Assembly: GCA_029532625.1 (NCBI GenBank)
Contig: JARFXM010000004.1
Location: 4,960,001-5,024,000 of the forward strand
Length of the DNA: 64,000 bases
Origin: Lomentospora prolificans
Taxonomy: Eukaryota > Ascomycota > Sordariomycetes > Microascales > Microascaceae
Direction of reading: 5' to 3'
Positions 1 to 11,400 of this stretch are shown piece by piece. Made by a program: the position numbers and the translations under genes. The notes under the pieces are model-generated. The model did no database searches, was not told the DNA's origin, and saw only the letters and a program-made list of their open reading frames with translations. Within the stretch, counting starts at the first letter, position 1. Every line of letters begins with the position of its first letter.

Positions 1-1771
1 TCGTCTTGACGAAAAGGAGCATGCGCTCGACGGCCTAAAGGAGCGCCTTGAAGACAGAGAACAGACCATTGATGGTATAAAGGCTCGTCTGGAGGAGAGG
101 GAGCAGACACTTGACTCTCTCATGGCCAAGCTTGACGGACGGACCAAGTCCATCGAACAGCTCAGGGTCGAGCTTGAGGGGCAAAATAGGGACATTGATG
201 AGCAAAACAAGATTATCGACGACCTCAAGGCTACCCTCGCGAGCCAAGACAAGGCCATCGAAGCCCTAGGCGCCGACAAGGACAATGCCTACAGGGATAA
301 GGACTTAATCCTCAAGGAACGAGAGGACCTCGTCCAGGAATTCCAGGAACTACGAAAGGAAAAGGATGAACTCGTAAAGAGCATGGAAGAACTCTCCCAG
401 AAGGTAGAGAAAACTGAGCTCGAGAAGGAAGTCTTGGTCAAGGATAACGAGGAGCTCGTCAAGGGCAAAGTCGAGCTCGAGATGAACAACAAGGAACTCA
501 AGGAAGAGATCGAGACCCGACTTACTGTTCGCACCGAGCAGGAGAAGCTCTTTATCGAGCGTATCGCTGCACAGGAGCTTGTCCAGGAGAGCCTGGATCG
601 CCAGGTCGAGGCACTCTCATCACAGGTTGCTTCCTATGAGGTTGAAATAGAACGCCTGAAGGAGGCGGCGACGGGCCTTGAGGAGAAAGCTGAGAAGGAA
701 GAAGCCCGCGCCAAGGCCCTCGAGGGGGAAAAGGAGGCTCTTGAGAAGGAAAAGGCGGAACTCCAAGAGACGAAGACTAGTCTTGAGGAGCAAAAGGCTG
801 CGCTTGAGGCTCGCGTCGGTGAGCTCGATGGCGAGATTACCGAGCTCAAGGCCAAGGTTGAGGGCATCGAGGTTGAGAGGAAAGACCTTGAGGAACAAGT
901 TACTGCTCTCACCGCCGAACGCGACGAGTTCAAAACCAGGGCCGAGGAGCAGGACGGCGAAATAACTACCTTAAAAGAAGCCCAGGTCACTGCGCAGGCA
1001 GACATGGAGAAGCTCCGAGAAGAAAACACCACTCTCCTGTCCGACATCACCGCCGCTCGCGACGCAGCCACTGCAGCGGCAACAGCAGCCGCCACTGCGA
1101 CCGCCGAGGCCGAAGCCGCCAAGGCCGCGGCCGAAGTAGCGCCCGCCTCTGAGGGGGGCGCGGAACCGTCTGCCGATCCTGAGCCCGCGCCCGAGCCCAC
1201 ACCAGCCGTGGACACGGCCGAGCTCGAGAAGCTACAGACGGAGAACGGCGAGCTCCAAAAAGAAAACGACGAGCTCAAGGAGAAGACGGCCGAGCTCCAG
1301 GGCCAGGTCGACACGCTCTCGGGTGAAGTGGAGGAGAAGACCAAGGAGCTCGATGACGCGAGCACGAAGCTCGCCGACGTCGCGGCCAAGCTCGGGGAGG
1401 AGAGTGGGAGGGTGGCGGCGCTTCAGGCCGAGAACATGGGGTTGTCAGGGCAGCTGGCGGACACGACGCAGAAGCTGGGCGATGCACAGGCGGATATACA
1501 GAACTTTAAGATTCAGGTGAATAAGCTCCAGAGTAGGACGAGCTCGAGGAGTTCGAGGAGCGGGTCGCCGAAGAAGAGGTTGAAGATTGGGGATTTGGTC
1601 GTTGTGAGAAATCCCCAAGATCGCTCTCAGTTGTGAGTTGTCTCCCATCTCCTCCAAAGATATTACGAGCCAGACAACACGAAACTAACATTTTTTCCAT
1701 TTAGGCAAGTTATTAGAAAGTCGGATCTCAAGTCGTGCACATCATCGCAGGCTTCGGATAACGATGATTAA
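1..1771 (+). CDS. Long coiled-coil protein, 3' part (5' end outside window)
   Basis: The reading frame is open from the first bases, so the true start lies upstream. Two exons are visible: 1-1632 and 1705-1771, joined by a 72-nt GTGAGT..TTTAG intron; splicing removes the TGA at 1634 and adds 22 codons ending at TAA 1769-1771. About 565 residues are visible. Most are Glu/Lys/Leu-rich heptad-like sequence (repeated LEEKEALEKEK-type blocks), which predicts a long parallel coiled coil. An Ala-rich then Pro/Glu-rich break lies near 1052-1220. The tail is Ser/Arg-rich and basic (SSRSGSPKKRLK, about 1540-1590), a possible nuclear or polyanion-binding signal. No enzymatic domain is seen. A structural or tethering role is inferred only from composition; the family is not recognised. 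Confidence 0.82.
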
Positions 1772-2981
1772 ACGCGGAATCATACTCGTCTTCTGCTTCT
1801 TTGATTTCACGACACTTTGATACTTTTACAATTTTACACTTCTTCCCTCTCTTATCGAGGGCTCAGTCAGTCGACATGGATATTCTATTTCCTTTGTTCG
1901 TTATTCGCCTTTTGGTTGCCATCATTCCGTTTTGAATTCCTGCTTTTTGTTCTGTTCTATTGCCCCTTTTTCTTGAAATGTCTTGTTTCCTATGTCCAGC
2001 ACCTGCCATTTTCCACCTGTATGTACATGGTCTGTTTTTGTGTTGTCGATGAAAGCCAAGGAGAAGGACTTGTATTCGGGAGCTCCTCACACGAGCGAAT
2101 GTAACGGAACACGGGAAAAAGTTAGACACGGACGGATGATTGTTTCGATCTTGTTGTTATTATTACCACTTGTCATGTATACAATTCCGAGATGTACTTG
2201 TAGCATGTCTGGGATTGAAACTATTTTGTAGAGTGTTGGTCTCGGGACCAGATATGATGAAATGAATATTAGATGCTGCGTTGTGATGGTTTTTACTTGG
2301 ACACTCTCTCTTGCCTTTGGCAGAGTGAAGATTATGATATCTACGGATATGATGGGAGATAATTTGCTTCTTGGATTGGCTTGCTTGCTTGCCATCTCTC
2401 CTTGCGAAACCTTGGGAACGTAGTAGCCAGCAGTGAAAGAGCGGAAGAAAACGCCCGGCACCACCCTCTCGGATGGCCAGTACCTTCGCAGTGCGATTGG
2501 TGTCCGGCCCTCGTGACTGACCCCAGAGACTGACCCAGATGCCTGGCCAGCCGTTGAGCAGGAAGGTTGTGGAAGAGCACGACTGAATCTTTGGTTCGCT
2601 TAGCCAGCCATCCAGCCAGATGGGTGTTGTTCACTACTGCCAAGCCAAGCCTAAGCCGAATGTCTCTGTCCCGTCCCGCCCTGACTGGGTAGACTCGCGC
2701 CACTAATACCATGAATCAATAAAAGCCAGGGTTAGATGTTCAGGTCGTTCTTGGCGTTTCCCTGAACGGATTAGTGCTAATTACAGTTTGACCCAGCAGG
2801 CCTGCCAGGCATGCAAGACTCGCTGGCATTACGGGAGTTTGCTTCATCTTTACTAAAGTGACTTCACTCCCGCCCCGATTTCACGATTGAATCTTCCGAG
2901 GTTCGATTGATCCTCGATACTGTATGTGCTTTAAGCTGCTCAGACACAACCATCGTGCTCACCGTCCATCAATTGGTAGCC
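1772..2981. other. Intergenic: 3' UTR of coiled-coil gene and promoter of the secreted protein
   Basis: I see no convincing gene. The first 450 bases are T/C-rich, as expected of a 3' UTR. The small ORFs present (for example around 2341-2712 on the minus strand) have no recognisable domain. The last part should hold the promoter of the gene starting at 2982. Confidence 0.5.
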
Positions 2982-3740
2982 ATGATGTCCTCACTCGTCC
3001 TCCTCTTGTTACTATTATCCGACGCCGCTTTAGCCACCTTCCCGCTCGTGTTTGGATTTCCCGACTCGGGCTGCGCTAGCTGCCTGACGGGCCCCTATTC
3101 GACATGCGAATCGGCCTACGGTTACAGCGAAGGCAAAAACAGCGACTTCTCCAACTGCATCTGCAGCTCCATCACCGAGGGAGAAGTCGCCATTTGCATC
3201 ACCGGCGCATGCTCCGCATGGGACCCGGGAATGGACTTCATCCCCCCCACCGACTATTTACTTGTCGCGACCCAGTACACAGGCTGGTGCCTATCCAACA
3301 ACGCCGCGTACCAAAGACAGCTTTGCCAGTTATCTGGGCAGGAAAAGAACTTGATAGAGCAGACCCTTGGTTTGGACTTGATGGCCTTTTGCGCCGAGGC
3401 TGAATCCTCGATTGATGACGGGAGCGATGATTCCGGCCCTGCTTCGGCTGGGCCAAATCCTACGACTACGCCTACGGACGATGCCGGCACTGCTCCGCCG
3501 TCATCCAGTAATATTGGCGGATCAACTTCTGGCAGCGGCTCAACGGCGAGCCCGGATGCAGATTCCAGCGCTGATGCGGAGAGCGATTCCGGGAGCCGGT
3601 CTGGAAGTCCGTCGAGCGGCAACTCGGGTGGATCGAGTGGATCGGGTGGATCGGGGCAAGAAAGTTATAGAAGCGCTCCCATGATCTGGCTGGTTGGCAT
3701 GGGGTGCTTGCACGTCTTGAAAGCCTTGTCACTGTTTTAA
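2982..3740 (+). CDS. Secreted Cys-rich, CFEM-like protein with probable GPI anchor
   Basis: 252 residues, single exon. I chose the ATG at 2982 over the in-frame ATG at 2907 because it puts a clean signal peptide (MMSSLVLLLLLLSDAALA) at the N-terminus. About ten cysteines lie in the first 150 residues, with spacing such as CASC, NCIC, AIC and GAC. This resembles CFEM domains but is not a perfect match. A Thr/Pro- then Ser/Gly/Asp-rich stalk (about residues 150-228) follows, including GGSSGSGGSG coded by near-perfect short repeats around 3630-3660. The chain ends in a hydrophobic tail (APMIWLVGMGCLHVLKALSL) preceded by small residues, typical of a GPI-attachment signal. A cell-surface location is inferred; CFEM proteins are known to act in adhesion or haem/iron binding. 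The exact function is unknown. Confidence 0.78.
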   Translation: MMSSLVLLLLLLSDAALATFPLVFGFPDSGCASCLTGPYSTCESAYGYSEGKNSDFSNCICSSITEGEVAICITGACSAWDPGMDFIPPTDYLLVATQYTGWCLSNNAAYQRQLCQLSGQEKNLIEQTLGLDLMAFCAEAESSIDDGSDDSGPASAGPNPTTTPTDDAGTAPPSSSNIGGSTSGSGSTASPDADSSADAESDSGSRSGSPSSGNSGGSSGSGGSGQESYRSAPMIWLVGMGCLHVLKALSLF

Positions 3741-5462
3741 TGGGTTAAAGGGAAGAGAAGGGGGGTTATTCTCACTGCCGGCTCCATGTTTAGCATAATA
3801 ATAACTATGAATTTGCACATGGTCGTTGTTCACAAGATAGAGACTTGGCCGCCAGATTCAAAGCGTAGGGTCGCCATGGGTCGTAGACGCCTGGTCTTTG
3901 CTGTCGGATGCCTCGCCAGTACTTAAGAGCATGAGTCAAGATCGCGGGTGAAGACGATTAGGTCCATGGGTTGCGTAGTATAGGCGGAGGGTTCATCGAT
4001 AACGAGCACGTCCGTCCGATGCATCAATGATTAAATTCTAGCAATGTAAGCTCAAATTGAAGACTTTGAAGGGCTAAGGCTATTACAACACACATATTTT
4101 AGGCGTGGAGGCCTTGGCGCACAGATGGCGAGCAAATCAGGGCATGATTCGATCTTCAGTTATGCAACGATTTATTACCAACAGTACGAAGGTATATTAG
4201 TTCATCTTTGAGGCTCGAATCGCCTGGCATGGTAAACAGAAAAGCATCTAGTGGGCAGGCACCTGGACTACTGCCGCCCAAATCCTTGATGTTGATAATT
4301 AAATAAGTTTCATTACTACACACAATACACCCAGGCGACATCAACCCTCAAGAGATTTTAATCAGCCCAACTCGTATTATCATATCTCAGTCCTATCAAT
4401 CGTCATCCCCAGTCTTACCAATGTTGCACCAGAAACCCGGAATTTAAGATCGTTTGCCGGAGTTACCTCTACCCTAGATCCAGACTGCTCCGTGATTCCT
4501 ATGACCCCGAAATGTCTGTGGTGGATTCTGTATTGCTACACCCCAGAGTTTCGCCGTTTTATTGCCTAATCCTGATGCTAGCATTTTCTAGAGGGAAATG
4601 ATAGGATCATGGTGGCCCTTGGGCTCCACAGTATCTGCCTTGTTGCTAGCATATCCCAGGTCCGGTGCGGTCGAGTCTCTGCTCTTCGGCGATGTCTAGA
4701 TGCCGAGGCTCTAATAGTGCCAGTGCGGAAGAAACACCTACCGGGCACTAAGCCAACTACCCGAATAGAATAACGAATTCCAGCTTGTAAACTCTCAGTT
4801 TCATAGAGTGTGTATCGCGCTTCGTGGACCCACGATAGCCGGTTCTAATTATTCCTCATACTAAACGGAATTCGTCAACGTACGAATTTTCCTCAGTTTC
4901 TACTATGGTTTCACTACTATATTCTATGTGTCCCCCGTAAATGCTAGGGTATATGAGGACTCATAATAAGCAGAATAGATGATGAATTCTATGAAAACGT
5001 TCAAGACGCCTCGTTGCTAGGCATCTCTTCATACCGGACCAAGCATCGCGAACAGCCCATGGGCGCAAATACTTTGATGATCCAGGCGGCGTTGTAATCC
5101 GTGCGTATCCACGGTATCCAAGCGTCGGCGTGTTGGATTTTTGCCGAGCGGGGGTGGAGAGGGAGGAAGTGCCGAGAGAAGTTCGACGCCAGGCTGTGTG
5201 GGGATGGGCATGGATTGAGGGGCCGACGTAATCATAAATAGTGGATGTTAGAATGCGGGGAACTGAACTTGTCAAGTCCCGCTGGCTTCTACGGCTGACC
5301 ACAGCTAACTACAGTTCTATAAGTTCGCGTTCTGGATTTCCCACCCAACCTACCATCTTGAGCTGCTCATATGCGGAGCTGCGATTCTTTCACCGATTCA
5401 ACATCCCAACGACAGCGAGAAGGCCCCAATCCACACTCCATACCGACTCAGTTCCCCTCACT
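3741..5462. other. Intergenic, no gene recognised
   Basis: About 1.7 kb without a supported gene. The short ORFs (for example 4156-4344 minus and 4961-5302 minus) show no domain or splice context. The 3' end should contain the carboxylesterase promoter and leader. Confidence 0.45.
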
Positions 5463-7337
5463 ATGTCGCCATCAGTTATTACTTTGCAGCATCCTGCGCT
5501 CGGCCCTATCCGAGGAAAAGCACATAATGGCGTTGTGCAATACCTCGGTATCAAGTATGCGTCATTGAGCCATAGGTTTAGCATACCTGAACTGTACTCA
5601 GGTGCTGGGGGATCCATAGTCACTGATGCAACACAGCTCGGGTAAGTCTATGTTTGTTTGGCCTAACTCGCTAGCTATTACACCGCTGGCTGGCTATTAT
5701 TGACAACGCTGACTCTCTCGACAGGCCAGCCGTAATTGGCCTTCCCAACGGCTGCAAAGCGGAACAGGCCTTGATCCAGCAAACTCTTCCATTGCCAGAC
5801 TTCCCGCCACAGTCGGATACAGAAGGTCTCAATCTCACTATTACTTTGCCGGGCAATCCGGAAAAGAGCAAGTTACCGGTTTTCGTCTTTGTACACGGCG
5901 GAGGGCTCATTACGGGCTCTGGCACTTGGCCACAGTACGACCACGGTGCTTTTGTACGGCGATCAGCTGAACTTGGGAAGCCAGTGATAGGCGTCAACAT
6001 CAAGTAGGTATTCATACTGGAAAGAAACTTCTACCATCACAAGACTAACGATTCCCAAGTTACCGTACGGGCCCACTGGGATTTTTAACTTCTGAAGAAC
6101 TACAGACCGCCGGATTGGCCGCCAACAATGGCCTTCGAGATCAAAAGGTGGCTTTCCAATGGATTAGGCGGTTCATTTCCGGTTTCGGTGGCGATCCAGA
6201 TCAAATTACAGCGATAGGACAAAGCGCTGGAGCCGGTATGTTGCCCATCTTGTTTTATCCAGCCGGGTTAATAATTAGTCTAACGAAGCCTTTGACTTGC
6301 AGCCTGTTTGACTCTCTTGCTTCAGTCAGACGAACCTCTGTTCAATCGGGTAGCCCTTCTATCGGGTACATGTCTAGCGATACGACCCCAACCTACCTCC
6401 GTCCACAATCAAGTCTATCGACGATTTTGTGAGGCTCACAACCTCGCCGATGGCGGCGTTGACACAAAGATGGAGGCCATCAACCAAATCGACAGCTATA
6501 CTTTGGTTGCAAATACTCCGCCATCTGTTGCGCTGGCCCCGGCTTTAGATGAGTTTATCCATACCAATTTCACTCTCGAGACTATCAAAAACAACTCCAA
6601 GACGGGAGATATTACCACTACCATTCCTGGATTTGGGTGGTGCGACGATCTTCTTATTGGCGATTGCAGCCTGGATGTAAGAATGCCTGCTTCTATTAAT
6701 ACGACATCGCGTAATACATTGCTAACTCCCATATGTCAAGGGTAACATTCATCAACTGGCCCTAGCGCATCGTAAAAATGATATTGCGAAGCAGCTTGAG
6801 ATTTCTTTAAAAAAGAATATCCCTAACCACGATCGTGAGATTGAGCGGCTCCTCGCAGACTACGGCATCTCGACTGCCCCAGACGATGAGAGGGCGTATC
6901 TGAAGGTTTTGGAATTTGCCACAGATATCGTCTTCACCGTTCCTAATGACCTTTTCGCCGAAGCGTGGCCCAAATCAAAATATGTGTACCATATTGATGA
7001 ACCGAATCCGTGGGAGGGACCCTTCTTGGGCCATGCAACACACATCTTGGACGTCGCACTTTTGTTCAAGAATTTCGACGAGAAACTTGATGCACCAGCA
7101 AGATCTGTCGGTGGCGCTTTCAGCGACAACATGATCAAGTTTGTCAATGGGGAAGCACCGTGGAAGGCAAACACTACGGACGATCCCGTTGCCTTCATTT
7201 ACCGACAAGGCGTTAACGAAGTTAGAGAAGATACGTCGAGGAGCGTTGGTAGAAAGCAGATTCTTTACAGATTGCAAGATTCCATTGGCTTAGATTCTAT
7301 ACTTGTTGCGTTTCAATTGTTCTTAGGTGGGCAATAG
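5463..7337 (+). CDS. Type-B carboxylesterase (alpha/beta hydrolase, COesterase family)
   Basis: Five exons: 5463-5641, 5725-6003, 6060-6235, 6303-6676 and 6741-7337. They join in phase and give 534 residues. The fold landmarks are in order: oxyanion loop VFVHGGGLITGSG (His about residue 117), conserved INYRTGPLGFL, DQKVAFQWIRRFISGFGGDP, the nucleophile elbow GQSAGA (Ser about 208), and a C-terminal LGHATHILDVALLF carrying the probable catalytic His (about 434 or 437). The elbow reads GQSAGA where the family usually has GESAGG. No signal peptide is visible, so the enzyme is probably intracellular, unlike many secreted fungal members. It should hydrolyse carboxylic esters; the substrate is unknown. 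An upstream in-frame ATG at 5241 exists, but the leader before 5463 does not look coding. It converges on the gene ending at 8432. Confidence 0.88.
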
Positions 7338-7549
7338 AGGTCTAGGTATACTGGAGCTCAGTTATAACTCCGTCGAAAAGAACTTCCACTTTTATTTTCA
7401 TTAAGAAAATCGAAATGGATATTCCATCTGAGACTGTTATTGGAATCGCCCGCTGAGATTGAAGGTTAAAGTGAGGCGAAATGAGGCAGTAGGCCAGCTA
7501 AGAATATTGTCGAAGATATAGTTATAGTATAATGCATCAATCCAATGGA

Positions 7550-8110
7550 CTCATTCTTTTGCAAGTGGAAAGGCATCCGCGGTTCTTGAGCAATGGATAC
7601 CGCGCACTTCACGACCTATAGTAAGGAGATGAAACTCAGTGTACAGCTATTATCCTTTGGTTCTCGGCGCCAAGATAGTAAGCTTATGATCTCCTAATAT
7701 ATCGGCGCTCCCACCAGCGACGGCAGAGCTGTTTGATAAGCGATGCCAAGATGCTGGAGCCGTTCTGTCTTTTTAGGTCGCTGAAGCTGAAATAGAAGTA
7801 GGCGCTTCTTTATCACGAACACCGCCTAGAAGCGCTTCCCAGTCTTGCCGCTTGGCAGAGTCATGAGCGAGGCGACCGGCAGAGCCTTTAGCGTAATAAC
7901 AGTAGGCGGTTACTTGGACTTTGAGGATAGACCCACCGAGTCCGTGGCTCTGCTTGACTCATGGATCCTCATGTAGAGGCGCTCGTACAGCCGACTCTGC
8001 ACTATGAGCCATGAGATGTACTCAAGGGCCCTCGCCAGAGCCGATGCCTGTGTCGGCTGCGTCTCGATGTCGAGGACATGGCTGCGTAGGGTTTTTATTA
8101 ATTACTAACG
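7550..8110 (-). pseudogene. Remnant of a NACHT/NLR-type gene, N-terminal part
   Basis: Read on the minus strand, pieces in changing frames resemble the N-terminal domain of fungal NACHT (NLR-like) proteins. They are ALEYISWLIVQSRLYERLY (about 8040-7985), then VTAYCYYAKGSAGRLAHDSA (about 7910-7850) and QDWEALLGGVRDKEA (about 7850-7800), then SILASLIKQLCRR (about 7765-7725), which resembles the segment after the P-loop. Several frameshifts and stops separate the pieces and no start or intact P-loop is visible. I therefore call a decayed gene fragment. The assignment rests on remembered family patterns; the order of the pieces matches a single ancestral gene. Confidence 0.5.
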
Positions 8111-8431
8111 AATGGATCGACGTACTTCTGCCCAACACGAAGCCTTTCCTACTTTAAGCAACAATACAATTGCTGGGAGGAAGGAGATCGACGTTGAAGT
8201 TGGGGAGTTTCGGTCTCATTCTTACTTATTATGGATTTAAAAGTCCAGGTTCTAGATATCATATTATACTGGGATATGCAGGTTCCAGTCAAGTAGGATG
8301 TTTCAGGGTGAAAGTCTTGAAATTTGAGTTCATTGTGATACGGTATTTATACACGGATTGTTGAGCCACACCAATCCAAAACACCACGCCCTCAGATAAC
8401 CATCAAGTGACATACAGACATCAAGGAAACA
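8111..8431. other. Short spacer, no gene seen
   Basis: About 320 bases between the NLR remnant and the 3' end of the large secreted-protein gene. It is A/T-rich with no supported feature, and probably includes that gene's 3' UTR on the minus strand. Confidence 0.4.
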
Positions 8432-11400
8432 CTACTCAGCCAGGAGTTCGTCGGCATATTCCAGAAGTTCTTCGTCGGTGAGATCGTCAATGTCGAAGTA
8501 AATATCGAAATCGTCCTCCTCATCAAGATACTCCCAGTCGTCATCCTCAAAATCAAGGTCCTCATAGTAGTTGATAAGAGCGTCGATATCGTCGAGGTCG
8601 AGATCACCATCCCACTCGAGGAGGAGGTCATCCAACCAGGACAGGTCATCGTCGTCACCAAAGAGCTCCTCGTCATAAGTCCACTCGAGGGGATCGGACT
8701 CGTACTCTGCGACCACCTTATCGTCCCAGCCAGCCCATGCGCCTTCCGGACGGGCAGTGATGTAGAGAGGGAGGAGGTAGCACTGGTCAACGTCACCATT
8801 GGTAACGGTGTACTTGAGGTCAGGGGACATGAGGGTCTCGATGCCGCCGTCGACATCGGCGTTGGTGAGGTAGATCTTGGAAGAGGATTCGTTCTTGTAC
8901 GTGCAGACGATGGGGAAGAAAATGTCACCGTTGGGGTCGACGGCGGCGAGAACGCTAGCGCCAGTGTCGTCCTCATCACCCTCCTCATAGTGGAAGGGCA
9001 TGAGGGTACTGCAGGTGCGTTAGCGACGTATCCTTAAAACACCGCTGGAAGAGACTTACACATAGACAGAGGTGTCAGGGAGAGCCTCTTGGTCGGAGGA
9101 TCGAAGACGACTGACACCAAGCTTAGACATGGTGTTATTGTAGTAGTGGAGAACATTGCTACCAGGAGTGGTAATCACGGCATCTTCATAACCAGACCAA
9201 AGCGTGTTGCAAGTCTTGTACCAATCAAGCTCGTGCTGCGTATTATCCTGTTGGAGGTAGAGATTGCCGTCATTGCATGCAGCAACGACGTACTGACCGT
9301 CGGAGCCCTGTAGAGCAAGGGTACTGTACCAGTAACCCTCGAAGAAGGTCGAGTCCATGTCATACGGCGCAGCGTCGTTCGCGGTCCTTACATATCCGGT
9401 ACCCTCAGAGTCATCGACGACATACTTGGTGAGATCATAAAGGTTACCATCATCGGTAGAGCTGCTGTTGGAGGACACGGAGCTGTTGGTGGCGTCACGC
9501 TTGGAGAAGTCGTATTTGCGAGGAGCATCGATATTATTGATCGGAGCGCGCTTATCAGTGTGGATGCGACCGTTGGAAGTGCCATCAGTCTTGTTTCTGT
9601 AAACCAGCGATGTTAGCAAACGAAGAATTGCAAATTGTCGAATATTAGCGGTTCAGTGGAACTAACCCGATACAGTAGGACGCTAGGATCTTGTCGGCGC
9701 CCTCGATCAACTGCCATTTCTTCTCGATCAGGCCGAATCCGTGGAAGGCGGCGTTGACATCGTTGACGACACTGAGGGTAGTCGAGATACCGGTACAGTT
9801 ATTGATGGCCTTCAATCCACCCTCGACGTAGTTAGTGCCGTTTGTGCGGTTTCCGCTGACCTCCACACCGACAGCAATAGCAGCCTTGAGGGCAGGAACG
9901 GTCTCGATACCAATGGAACCCCTGCAAGCGGAGCAGCCCTTGGCGGTGGACACACCGAACTCAAGGCCGATGGGAAGACCGAACTGAACGGCGGCGTTAA
10001 CCTCACCCTGAGCCTCGAAGCTGGGACGGAACTCGGGAGTGAAGCTGGTGGTGCCCATGCTCCCCTTCTTCCAGTCGTACTTGAGCTGAGCGCGGGCAAG
10101 ACTCATATCGGCACGAGCGAGCGCGCTACCAGTCATGTTGAGAGTGTACTTGAGCTCGGTGCCGATGGAAATCATGGGCCCGAAGGAGACGAGGCCGATG
10201 GTGAATGGGGTGACAGGGACGTTGAAAAGGTTGGCACGGAAGGTGTCCTGGTAGTAGTATTGGGCGTAGATACCGAGACCAATACCGACGGTGAGATCCA
10301 GGTCGGCCTGGAAGAAGCCGTCGGTAATACCCTTGGTGGGGACGATGGTGATGCTGCCCTTTGTCTTGGCAGAGCCAGTGAGGCCGCACTTGACGCAGTA
10401 GAAGTTGATAAACTTTCCGCGGGTGGCGGTCTGTTGCCTCTTACCACCGCTCTTGAGAAGCTCCTTGGGGTCGGGCTTGTCACCGAAAGACTTGATGAGG
10501 AAGGCATCTCCATCCCAAGGAGACTTGACACCCTTGGCACCAGAGTCATCACGGGGCTTGCAAGCGTTCTTCATGCCCTCCTTCTTCTTGGCGTCACCGC
10601 TCTTCTCGGCATCCTCGCACTCCTTGGCGGGACGAGGAAGCACCAGCTTGTCGAAGTCGCCGCCAAAAGTGTTGGGCTGGCCCGTGAGGATGTTCTTGCC
10701 CACCTCGAGGACCTTTCCGGTCGTCTCGACAATAGCAGCACCGACCTTGACGACCTTTTCCCCGGCAGAGACAACATCCTTCTTAGCCTTGGAAATGACG
10801 GCCTTGGCCTTTTCCTTGGTGTTGTTGATGGCCTCTTTGGTCTTCTCAGCGGCAACCCTCAGCTTGCTGGCGGCCCAGGAACCGAAGCCTCGCTTGCTGA
10901 TGGCGCTGGTGGTGGAGTTGGAGGAGGCAGCACCGTCGAAGGAAAGGAGGGCGAGCTCCTCGCCAAAGGGAAACTCGCTGGCAGGTTTGTAGCCGAGGCC
11001 GTCGTCGAGGTTGTCATCGAAGTAGGGGCCGACGCATGCGGCGGGGAGGCCGTACTTGGTGTCGACGGGAGCGACGCAAGCGGTGGAGGTGGAAGTGGCG
11101 CTAGCGGAAGCCGAGGCGGCAGTGGAAGTACCAGAGCTGCCGCCGGCCGAGGTGGCACCGGAACCGGTGCCCGCAGTGTTGGAGGGGTCAGAGCCACCAG
11201 AGCCGGAGCCGGAGCCTGAGCCACCAGAGCCGGAGCCGGAGTCTGAGCCGGAAACGGAACCGGGAAGGCCAGTGGGGTCGGAGGGGTTGCTGGAGATGGT
11301 AGGGTGAGCTCCGTTGAGGCCGTCATTCCAGCTGCCCCAGTCTACCTTGACGGTAATGATGATATCCATGATGGCGCAAGCCTCACCGATAACGGTAGCA

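Noticed and set aside
634..1389. 251-codon minus-strand open frame
   Set aside because: Antisense of the GAG/AAG-rich coiled-coil coding sequence; a Ser-rich translation is expected by chance from such codon bias.
9741..11219. 492-codon plus-strand open frame
   Set aside because: It is the antisense shadow of exon 2 of the large secreted protein; composition is Gly/Val/Glu-rich without a domain, while the minus strand has a signal peptide, correct splicing and family motifs.
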